Origin: Holophagales bacterium
Lineage (GTDB): Bacteria > Acidobacteriota > Thermoanaerobaculia > Multivoradales > Multivoraceae
Length of the DNA stretch: 64,000 bases
Assembly (NCBI GenBank): GCA_009845425.1
Contig: VXZQ01000012.1
Span: 248,001 to 312,000, forward strand
Direction of reading: 5' to 3'
Of this stretch, positions 1-7,218 are shown in pieces. The notes beneath the pieces are model-generated. The model was given only the letters and a program-made list of their open reading frames with translations. It was not told where the DNA came from and did no database searches. How positions within the stretch are numbered: the first letter of the stretch is position 1; each line of letters begins with the position of its first letter. Both the position numbers and the translations under genes were made by a program.

Positions 1-255
1 GTCGAGCCAAGAGAGGGACGGTCTTGGGGTTGCGCACGAGTCCGTTGGCGCTTTCGGCGCGACCGAGGGTCGCGGCACGCGACCGGGCGTCCTCAGCTTC
101 GGTGCGGGAGGTTCTCTACCCGCTTTCGGTGCTGATTGGCACGAGGCGCAAGCCGAAGACAACCGGTCACCGAAGGAACCAACGCGCCGTCAAGGAGACG
201 TTCCAGCGGTGGACCCACCCACCAGAACAATCACGTCGGGGGCCCCCTTGAACCA
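1..255. other. Left edge, no gene recognised
   Basis: This stretch holds no coding region I can support. The two short plus-strand open frames overlap each other, lack a plausible ribosome site and have the composition of random high-GC frames. No hairpin, tRNA or repeat was noticed. It may be the region downstream of the minus-strand gene at 256-645. Confidence 0.4.
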
Positions 256-645
256 TCAACCCCGGCAGATGGCCTGAGCTTCCTCAACGGAGGACGCACC
301 GAGCATGAGAAGGCCCAAGTCGATCTGAGCTTGATCTCCCCTCTGTAGTCCTTTACCGAGTGTTGCGCACGCGACCTCGTTGCCAGAGGGAGTGACTCCA
401 TTCGGGGTGGGGTCCCTGTCGCGGACGGGCATTGGTTCCCATGGGTCTTCGAACGGCGCAGGAGGGCAGGGAATGGGCGTCACTGTGGTGGTGGACGTGG
501 CGTTCCCATTCGCATCCCATGTAATGGTGGTGGTGACAAGGTAGCAGGCGCCAGTAGCGAGCGCGGGCGAACTGAAGAGCAGAAGAACTACTCCCAGAAG
601 GAGTAGTACCACGGTTTTGCGAGCGAACCTGACAGTCCCGATCAT
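256..645 (-). CDS. Small secreted hypothetical protein
   Basis: A 129-residue protein that I do not recognise. It starts with a clear signal peptide: basic start (RFARK), a long Leu/Val core, and a likely cleavage after SSPALA near residue 31. The mature part is Thr-rich at first (an ITWDANGNAT-type stretch) and then Pro/Asp-rich, with four Cys (ACY, IPC, VAC, AIC) that could form two disulfides outside the cytoplasm. An AGGAG ribosome site at 656-660, ten bases upstream, supports the ATG at 645. It sits just left of an IS graveyard, so it may be a lone accessory gene. Function unknown; the export call is firm, the rest is not. Confidence 0.55.
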   Translation of the reverse strand: MIGTVRFARKTVVLLLLGVVLLLFSSPALATGACYLVTTTITWDANGNATSTTTVTPIPCPPAPFEDPWEPMPVRDRDPTPNGVTPSGNEVACATLGKGLQRGDQAQIDLGLLMLGASSVEEAQAICRG

Positions 646-828
646 TGCCTACGGGCTCCTTTCGGCGAACTGTGGAAGAGAGAAGTGGCCTAAGCCTAGG
701 ACGCCGGCCGAGAAGGTGTCAAGTGACTGTAGTGGCCCAGTACCTATGAGACTCGGAGGTCATCAAGCCGCTGTGGACTGGAGATACTGGAGTTGCCCCG
801 TTTTCGTGGACGGTTCGTGTTTAGGGGA

Positions 829-1677
829 TCAAGCGGCGTGGGCGTAGCTCTTCTCGAAGTTGGCGGGTGAGCGGTAACCGAGACCAGAATGCCGCCGATG
901 CGTGTTGTACCAGCCCTCAATGTAGCGGAAGAGCTCGGCCCTGGCTTCGGCGTGGTTGCGGAAGCTGGACTGGTCGAGCAGCTCGCATTCGAGGCTGGCG
1001 AAGAAGCTCTCGGCCATGGCGTTGTCGTAGCAGTCTCCGACGGAGCCCATCGAGAGCGCGATGCCGGCTTCGCGGCAGCGCTTCCCGAAGGTCAGGGAAG
1101 TGTACTGACTGCCTTGACCGGAGTGGTGGATGACGTCGTCGGGCCGGCGCTGGGCGATCGCCATCTGAAGCGCGGCGACCACGAGGTCGGTTGCCAGAGA
1201 AGAGTCCATGGCCCAGCCGACGATGCGCCGACTGAACACGTCGAGGACGATCGCCAGGTACAGGAAGCCGGCGAGGATCGGCACGTAGGTTATGTCGGCG
1301 ACCCAAAGCCGGTCGGGACCGTCGGCGGTGAACTCCCGTTCGACGAGGTCCGGCGCCGGGCGGGCCTCCGGGCTGCGACGCGTCGTCGTCGGCCGTTTGC
1401 GGCGGCTGATGCCCGCCAGACCGGCCTCTCGCATCAGTCTGGCGAGCCGCTTGCGGCTCACTGGGAAGCCCTGGTCGGCCAGCTCAGCCCGGATCCTCGG
1501 CGCTCCGTAGGTCCCCCGGCTCCGCTCCCAGATCGCCCGCACCCGCTCCACGAGAGCGCTGTCCGCCTTCTCTCTCGCCGACCGCTCTCGCTTCAGCCAG
1601 GCGCAGTACCCGCTCGTGGAGACGCCGAGCACGCGCGCCATGGTCGCAATGCGGAACTCGGCCCGGTGCGCTCTCAT
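829..1677 (-). CDS. IS3-family transposase OrfB with a replaced catalytic Asp
   Basis: A 282-residue OrfB with an N-terminal HTH_21-like part ([16 protein letters not shown]) followed by an integrase catalytic core. The first catalytic Asp is in WVADITY and the Glu lies in [11 protein letters not shown]. The second Asp, normally in the HHSDxGSQYTS motif, is Gly here: the motif reads [10 protein letters not shown]. The codon is GGT, one transition away from GAT. Without that Asp the DDE site cannot bind both metals, so the enzyme should be inactive even though the frame is intact. It begins at the ATG overlapping the orfA stop. The C-terminus ([15 protein letters not shown]) is complete. Confidence 0.85.
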   Translation of the reverse strand: MRAHRAEFRIATMARVLGVSTSGYCAWLKRERSAREKADSALVERVRAIWERSRGTYGAPRIRAELADQGFPVSRKRLARLMREAGLAGISRRKRPTTTRRSPEARPAPDLVEREFTADGPDRLWVADITYVPILAGFLYLAIVLDVFSRRIVGWAMDSSLATDLVVAALQMAIAQRRPDDVIHHSGQGSQYTSLTFGKRCREAGIALSMGSVGDCYDNAMAESFFASLECELLDQSSFRNHAEARAELFRYIEGWYNTHRRHSGLGYRSPANFEKSYAHAA

Positions 1678-1983
1678 GAACCGGAAGACCCCTTCCGGTC
1701 CGTCTCCCGAGCGAACCAGGCCGTGGCTTTTGCCAGGATCTCCCGCTCCTCGCGCAGCCTGCGGACCTCACGCCGCAGCCGGCGCAACTCCTCACGCTCC
1801 GCCGTCGTCGTGCCGTCGCTCCGGCGTCCCTCCGTCGCGATCCGCCTGCCGGACCCAGTTGCGGATCGACTGCGCTGAAGGCTCGAACTCGCGGGCTAGA
1901 TGGTCCGGGCTACGCCCGGACCGGACCAGATCCACCATCTGCTGCCGGTACTCTGCCGGGTACCGGCTCCTCTTTCTCGACAT
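1674..1983 (-). pseudogene. IS3-family OrfA, frameshifted
   Basis: The first 63 codons from 1983 encode a normal OrfA helix-turn-helix ([16 protein letters not shown]) and then run into a stop at 1792. From about 1807 a different frame gives the expected leucine-zipper-like continuation ([12 protein letters not shown] ... [15 protein letters not shown]) and ends in TGA overlapping the OrfB ATG. So the gene carries a one-base gain (or two-base loss) near 1805-1815. IS3 elements use programmed frameshifting, but that signal sits at the orfA/orfB junction, not in mid-orfA, so I read this as decay. Confidence 0.75.
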
Positions 1984-2032
1984 CGTGGGTACCTCCTCCT
2001 ACAAGGATGAAGTGTCCACGAAACCGGGGCAA

Positions 2033-3026
2033 GCTCATACTGCCACGGTGTGAGTCCTCCGAGGGCCTGGTGGGATCTCTGGCGGTTGTAATGGTGGTTG
2101 AAGTCGTCGAGGCAGCGGTTGAGGGGTTCGATCCGGTGCGGCAGGGTGTAGGAGCCGTAGAACTCGTCGCGGTAGGTGGCCTGGAGGCGTTCGACTCTGC
2201 CGTTGAGCTGGGGCGATCGCGGCGGCAGGACGCAGAGTTCGAGTCCCGGTCCTTGCAGGTCTGCTCGAAGTCGGCCATGAACTCGCTGCCGCCATCGACC
2301 TGGATGGCCCGAACCTCGAAGGGCGCCTGCTCGATCAGGCGGTCGAGGAAGCGCTTGGCGGAAGCGGCGGTGGCCCGACTGGCGGCCATGCCCTGGCCCC
2401 ACCTCGAGCAGCGGTTGACGGCGGTGAACTGCTTGACGGTGTGGTTGCTGGGAAACCAGATCGAGAGAGTGTCGATCTGCACTGCGTCGCCCGGTCTGTT
2501 GGCCTTGAGGGCTCCTCGCAGGCGTTTGACTCGTCTCGGCTGCCGCCGGCGCCGCTTGCGCGCCGCGGCGGTAAAGCACAAGACGGGCCGGGCACGGCCC
2601 GTGGCGACCAGGTAAGCCAGGATGCGGCCTACGGTCGCGTCCGAGATCGAGACGGCGCAACTGTCCCTCCTGACGGGATGATGCAGCAGATGGCCGATCC
2701 TCCGCCTGCCCCCAGGCCGGGTACTGGCATCGAAACGCCGCAACGGCTCGTACTTGCTGCTGGGACCACTGCCGCTGTCGCACCCGCCGCGGCCGCCTCG
2801 ACCGCGGCTCCGGGTCGTGGCGCCACCGGTAAAGCGTCGCTCTCGACACTCCCACCGCGGCGGCTGCCTCCCGGGACGACAGGCCCATCGCCATCGCCCG
2901 TCGCCAGCGCCGCACCAGCTTGACGCGCTCGTTGATCGCTGCCTCGACCGCCTCTGGTCGGCTGCTCAAAGCAGCCGCTGTGCGTGCGCCCCGGCTAATC
3001 TCACGGGGCAGGTCTCGTACCTGCAT
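2033..3026 (-). pseudogene. IS481-like integrase-core transposase, frameshifted and split
   Basis: The ATG at 3026 follows an AGAGGAGA ribosome site and opens an N-terminal HTH (SSREAAAAVGVSRATLYRWR). Around 2700 a one-base gain moves the sense frame: the continuation is IGHLLHH then SDATVGRILAYL and the catalytic core with Asp in QIDTLSIW and Asp in QVDGGSEF. Around 2245 the frame returns to the first one, giving SPQLNGRVERLQ with the catalytic Glu and the C-terminal HYNRQRSHQALGGLTPWQYE. There the IS3 element cuts in; the last codons and TGA lie at 763-792 on its far side. Domain order is normal, but three lesions make it non-functional. Confidence 0.7.
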
Positions 3027-3313
3027 GGGGGATCTCCTCTTCGCTGGGTTGTTGAACAAACCGCAGCTTGGAGATCCCCCTTCGTCGTTTCAACCGAGGC
3101 CGCCGAACTGTGGAAAACGCTCCGCGTTTCCAACAGCCGACTACGACGACTGCTTCACTCGACGTGTCTCACATCTGTCTGAACCACTACAGCGACTGCA
3201 CCGACCGCGGGCTTTGTCCCCTGGCTCCTGGTCGGGCTCCACGAAGCCAGAGCGCTTCAACGTCGCCAGCGCCTCCGTCACGCGCCACTTCCCACTTTCA
3301 ATCCGGCAAAGGC

Positions 3314-3348
3314 AAACGGGGAGAGAGCCGAAGCCCTCTCCCCGTTTT
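3314..3348 (-). terminator. Terminator-like hairpin after the TonB receptor
   Basis: Read on the minus strand, a 15-base stem (AAACGGGGAGAG arm, one mismatch) closes on a UUCG tetraloop and is followed by a short T run. It lies about 55 bases past the stop of the receptor gene at 3401. The plus-strand reading also ends in TTTT, so it could work in both directions. Confidence 0.6.
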
Positions 3349-3357
3349 CTAGGCTCT

Positions 3358-3383
3358 GATCCCCGGGTTCAGCCCCGGGGATC
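3358..3383 (-). terminator. Second hairpin after the TonB receptor
   Basis: A perfect 10-base stem (GATCCCCGGG with its complement) and a 6-base loop lie directly between the receptor stop and the UUCG hairpin. It has no T run of its own and may act as an mRNA 3'-end stabiliser or as the first half of a double terminator. Confidence 0.45.
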
Positions 3384-3400
3384 TCTGTGGCCTCCGGCTC

Positions 3401-6400
3401 CTAGAAGCGGAACCTCAGTGAGGCGCGCACCTGGCGCGGACGCTGGAAGAAGCGCCGCACCGGGTACACCTGGCCGTCACCGCCCCAGGAGCGTCGCCGC
3501 TGCTGGTTGGTGACGTTCAGCGCCTCGACCCGCACCTCGCCCCGTACCTCGCGGTAGCCCATGGGGAAGCCCCAGGCGCCGCTCAGGTTGAGGGTGTACT
3601 CGTCCGACGTGAAACGTCCCTGCGTGCCCGGGGCATGCAGGTTGAAGCTGACGCCGTCGTTCGGCGTACCCTGCTTCGGGTCGTTGGGATCGATCTTGAC
3701 GATCGACACACCTTCGCTACGCACCCACGGTGTACCGGTCTGGAAGCTCAGGTGACCCGACAGGGTCAGGTCGTGGCTACCCATGCGCCAGGTCTTGAAG
3801 CCGAAGGAGTTGTAGATCCAGGTCCGGTCGTAGGCCTGGTTCAGACCGCGCCGGTTGATCATCGACACTGGGTAACCGATCCACTCCGAAAGCGCTTGGT
3901 TGCAGTCCACCGGGAAGAGCGTGGTGCGTCCCGTCCGCCGGTCAGGGATCGTCTGTCCGGTGTTGCAGTCGTCGATGATCTCCTGCGTCAGCACGGCACT
4001 CAGGTTCTCGAGGTAAGTGGCGTTCGTGTTGTTCCACCAAGCGCCGGCGCCGGTCGTGTCGGTCTCCGACCACGCAACGTTGTTGTAGAGCGCCCAACCG
4101 TCGGCGAACCGCCGGTTGAGTTGGATCTGCAAACCCCGATACCCGTTCTTGGCGGGGTCGGCAAGGGCCAAGGCCTCGTCGTTGAGGCCTCGGTCGAGGC
4201 CCTTGGCCTCTCTGGCGTCAGCCGCGTTGGTCACGATCTGGGCTAGGTCGTGGTAGTTGCCGGTGATGAACGTGTTCCGGCCCTTGTGGTCCAACTGGGT
4301 GTTGGAGAACATCATGTCCTGCATCTGCCAATCGATGTACTTGACATCCAGAGCCCAGTTCGGCGCGAACTGCCACTCGAGGCCGATGATCAGGTCTTCC
4401 CGGTAATAGGGATCGATGTCGTGGTCCCAGATTTCGCAGTCCACGCCAGATACCTCGCCATCCTGGCAGGGGCGAACGGCATCCCACATAAGGCCTGGGA
4501 TGAGAGTGCTCCAGGCGAAGTTGTAGCCCGGGAGGCCCATTCCGACTGTGCCGCGGGCACGAGTATCGGCCCGGTCGGGAACGCGGCACCACACCGCCGC
4601 TTCGATCGGGTCGCAGAACAGCCAGACTTCGTAGCCTTCATAGCCGTTCCACTGATCGTGCATGCCGCCCGATACGTCGCCGCCGCCGGCGATCCATGCC
4701 TGGTTGAGCATCGCGTGATACTGGCCCCAGTTGGCGGTCAACAGCAGGCGGCCGTCGCCCTTGACATCGTAGGTTGCGTTGAAGCGGGGATCGACGTACA
4801 TCGCGTCCACCACCTTGCGCCGAATGTCGTTCCAGCCTTCCTGGATCTCGGCGCGCGCGCCGATGTTGAAGGTCCAGTGGTCTCCGACAGTGAAGCGATC
4901 CCTCAGATAGAAGGCGGTGTCCGCCATCTCCGCGTCGCCGGTGCTTCGGCCAAGGCAGTTGCCCTGGTCAAAGTCCGTGCGGTGAATCTGGCCGTTGACC
5001 CTCGTGATCTCGATCGGAGTGAGCTCGGAGCCGACTTCGCCCTCGCAACTCAGCCTCGGCGAGTTGTAGTCGACGTAGGTGCAGATGCGAGACCGGGTGG
5101 TCTGCGGGGGAATGAAGCCGGGAATCGGCGTGTAGGGGTTATCGGGCGAGGTAGCTAGGGGGCGGGCCCACTGAAGTCCGCAACTGTCGTCCGCGAGCGT
5201 TCCGGCGCCGCCGTACCCGAACGGGTTGTAGGAGTCGTAGCCCCAGCCGTTCATGAAGGACGTGCGGGCGTTCTCACCCTCCCACTTCGTGTCCTGGTAG
5301 TCGATGCCGTACTTCAACTCGTGGTTGGCGCCGACGAACTGGGTCAGGCCGACGTTGGCCTGCTCGCGGGGGAAGGCGTTGAAGCCGAAGCCGTCCGAGA
5401 GGATCCAGCCGTTGTGCCAGGCGCCGAGGTTCTCACCGTCGACGTACACGTTGTAGTTGTTGCCCGGCCAGAAAAGGCCCTGGTCCGGGTTGAACGGGAA
5501 GCGCAACGGGAAGTTCGTGTCGCCGCCCGAGGTGTCGAGCTCGGAGTGGCCCGCTTCCGGACCCCGGTCGAGAGCCTTCGCCTGCAGGCAGGTCGTGACC
5601 ATCTCGGCCGGAACCTCCGGAAGGTGGTTGAGGCCGAGCCATTCGAGGATCGGCATGCCGTCGGCGGTCAGAGCGTCGGGATTGTCCTGGGACAGCGTGT
5701 TGTGGCAGCCCAGGTACTTGTTCTCCTGGGTTTCCTGCGTAGCCAGCTTGGCCTCCAGGAACCAGTTGGAAGAGATCGCCCAGTTCCAGTTCACAGTCGC
5801 CAGATCGCTGTCGTTTTCGTGCGGCGTCGGCGTCCAGTAGTCGAACGATTGCTGGTTGAAGTAGTTCCGGAAGGTGGGTGTTTCGATCCAGGAAGCGTTC
5901 ATCGAATGGGCGTTGCTCGCCTGCAGGTTCAACTTCACGATCCTCGTGTCGTCGAACAGGCTGATGTCGTACGGGTCGCCGCCGATGAGCCGTTCCGAGT
6001 ACGCGTCGTCGAACTCGCTGTAGCCGGTGTAGAACCAGAACTTGTCGCGCGCGATCGGGCCGCCGAGGGAGACCTCGAAGCCGTCGCTGGCGCCGGCCCA
6101 TTCGGAGCCGCCGGGCCGGCAGGGCTCGAGTTCGCGGGAGCCGTCCGTGCCGCCGGGGATCAGTCCCCGGCCCTGGTCCCGCTCATCGCCGTGGCAGCGC
6201 CTGAACCAGTCGGCCGGATAGGGCTTGTTCGTCCGCTCGGTCAGCGAAGGCTGATCCTTGTAGTCGGCGCCCCAGTCGATCCGCTGGTGGTTCCAGAGCG
6301 CGTCGGCGTGGAACCGGTTCGTGCCCGACTTGACGATCACGTTGGTCGCGGAGCCGACGTAGCGGCCGTACTCGGCCGAAGAACCGCCGGCCTCCATGGA

Positions 6401-7027
6401 GACCTCGGTCAGCGCGGTGGTCGGGACGCGGACCCGGCTGCCGCCGAACTTGGCGAAGGTCGTGTCGACGCCGTCGATGAACACGCCCTGGTCGGCGAAA
6501 TGCGCGCCATTGACCGAGGGGCGCGTCTGCTGGATGTCGTCGTTCTCCGCGTCGGCGGTGACGCCGGGCAGCGCGTTGATGATCCCATAGTAGGTGCGGG
6601 TGACGCCGCCGATCTGCTCGCCGATCTCACCGGCTACGGTGGTGCCCGCGGTGACGTTGAACTTGTCGACCATGGGCGTCTCGCCGGTGACTGTGACTTC
6701 GCCCTCGATCGCCGCCTGGAGGGTGAGATCGAGAGATGTGCGGTCGCCGGCCACGGCGCGCACCTGGGCCGCGGCTTCGCCGAGGCCTTCCAGGGATGCG
6801 GTCAGCGAGTAGTCGCCGGGCGTCACGCCGACGAACCGGTAGCTGCCGTTCTCGTCGGTGATGCCGAACTTGTCCCCGCGCTCGCCGCTCAGCGTGACGC
6901 TCACGCCGGGCAGCGGGGAACCGCCGGGGTCAACTATCTGACCGCTGATCGTTGCCGTTTCCGGCGCGTCGGCAAGGGCGCCGACGGGCAGAAGCAGCAG
7001 CAGCGCGGCCACCAGAAATCGCTTCAT
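3401..7027 (-). CDS. TonB-dependent receptor with carboxypeptidase-regulatory domain (Oar-like)
   Basis: A 1208-residue outer-membrane receptor. It has a signal peptide (MKRFLVAALLLLLPVGALA), then a carboxypeptidase-regulatory/Cna-like fold at about 24-105 (ISGQIVDPGGSPLPGVSVTL). A TonB plug follows (GVTADAENDDIQQTRPSVNG, then SAEYGRYVGSATNVIVKSGT), and then a long beta-barrel rich in aromatic strands that ends in Phe (SLRFRF), the usual outer-membrane signature. An AAGGAGG at 7037-7043 with a 9-base spacer selects the ATG at 7027 over the ORF start eleven codons upstream. Proteins of this type are abundant in Acidobacteriota and Bacteroidota and are often tied to polymer or peptide uptake; the ligand here cannot be read. 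Two hairpins follow the stop. Confidence 0.9.
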   Translation of the reverse strand: MKRFLVAALLLLLPVGALADAPETATISGQIVDPGGSPLPGVSVTLSGERGDKFGITDENGSYRFVGVTPGDYSLTASLEGLGEAAAQVRAVAGDRTSLDLTLQAAIEGEVTVTGETPMVDKFNVTAGTTVAGEIGEQIGGVTRTYYGIINALPGVTADAENDDIQQTRPSVNGAHFADQGVFIDGVDTTFAKFGGSRVRVPTTALTEVSMEAGGSSAEYGRYVGSATNVIVKSGTNRFHADALWNHQRIDWGADYKDQPSLTERTNKPYPADWFRRCHGDERDQGRGLIPGGTDGSRELEPCRPGGSEWAGASDGFEVSLGGPIARDKFWFYTGYSEFDDAYSERLIGGDPYDISLFDDTRIVKLNLQASNAHSMNASWIETPTFRNYFNQQSFDYWTPTPHENDSDLATVNWNWAISSNWFLEAKLATQETQENKYLGCHNTLSQDNPDALTADGMPILEWLGLNHLPEVPAEMVTTCLQAKALDRGPEAGHSELDTSGGDTNFPLRFPFNPDQGLFWPGNNYNVYVDGENLGAWHNGWILSDGFGFNAFPREQANVGLTQFVGANHELKYGIDYQDTKWEGENARTSFMNGWGYDSYNPFGYGGAGTLADDSCGLQWARPLATSPDNPYTPIPGFIPPQTTRSRICTYVDYNSPRLSCEGEVGSELTPIEITRVNGQIHRTDFDQGNCLGRSTGDAEMADTAFYLRDRFTVGDHWTFNIGARAEIQEGWNDIRRKVVDAMYVDPRFNATYDVKGDGRLLLTANWGQYHAMLNQAWIAGGGDVSGGMHDQWNGYEGYEVWLFCDPIEAAVWCRVPDRADTRARGTVGMGLPGYNFAWSTLIPGLMWDAVRPCQDGEVSGVDCEIWDHDIDPYYREDLIIGLEWQFAPNWALDVKYIDWQMQDMMFSNTQLDHKGRNTFITGNYHDLAQIVTNAADAREAKGLDRGLNDEALALADPAKNGYRGLQIQLNRRFADGWALYNNVAWSETDTTGAGAWWNNTNATYLENLSAVLTQEIIDDCNTGQTIPDRRTGRTTLFPVDCNQALSEWIGYPVSMINRRGLNQAYDRTWIYNSFGFKTWRMGSHDLTLSGHLSFQTGTPWVRSEGVSIVKIDPNDPKQGTPNDGVSFNLHAPGTQGRFTSDEYTLNLSGAWGFPMGYREVRGEVRVEALNVTNQQRRRSWGGDGQVYPVRRFFQRPRQVRASLRFRF

Positions 7028-7218
7028 CGAGATCATCCTCCTTGGTTGGTTCGATGACATACGGACAAAGAAAGCGGGGCATCCTCACTGAGTCCATGTT
7101 CAATGTCAAATCGGGTCCGCCTGGAGGTCGAACAGGCCGTTTCGATTCAAGATGTTGGTTTGGCGTCCAGCATCTTGGAGTGTTGGCGCGCCAGTGCTCC
7201 CGGAGGCGGGACCGACGC

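Larger units (their letters stand above)
793..2032 (-). mobile_element. IS3-family insertion sequence, inactive
   Basis: The ends are a 19-base imperfect inverted repeat: TTGCCCCG, one variable base, then TTTCGTGGAC at 793-811, and the complement at 2014-2032. The element carries the usual two-gene order orfA then orfB on the minus strand, with the orfA stop and orfB start overlapping as ATGA. It inserted into the IS481-like transposase gene. Flanking trinucleotides read in the minus direction are GCT and ACT, possibly a decayed 3-base target duplication. Both genes carry disabling changes (orfA frameshift, orfB catalytic Asp replaced), so the copy looks dead. Confidence 0.75.
727..3192 (-). 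mobile_element. IS481-like element, dead, interrupted by an IS3-family element
   Basis: The outer element is defined by near-identical inverted ends: CTGTAGTGG followed by two variable bases and CAG at 727-740, and its complement at 3179-3192. Inside is a minus-strand integrase-core transposase broken by frameshifts and split by the IS3 element at about 793-2032. Removing the inner element leaves about 1.2 kb, a normal size for this type of IS. It also rejoins the transposase frame: codons ending at 2033 continue at 792 through a short tail to a TGA at 763-765. No clean target duplication was seen outside the outer ends. The family assignment (IS481-like) rests on the protein; the nesting rests on the restored frame. 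Confidence 0.65.
3193..3400. other. Intergenic stretch with two hairpins
   Basis: Between the outer IS end and the 3' end of the TonB receptor gene there is no supported gene. The right part carries two strong hairpins (3314-3348 and 3358-3383), described separately. The left part (3193-3310) shows nothing recognisable. Confidence 0.4.

Noticed and set aside
1792..1815. Programmed frameshift in IS3 orfA
   Set aside because: The slip is in mid-orfA, away from the orfA/orfB junction where IS3 frameshifting occurs, and no slippery A-rich run is present.
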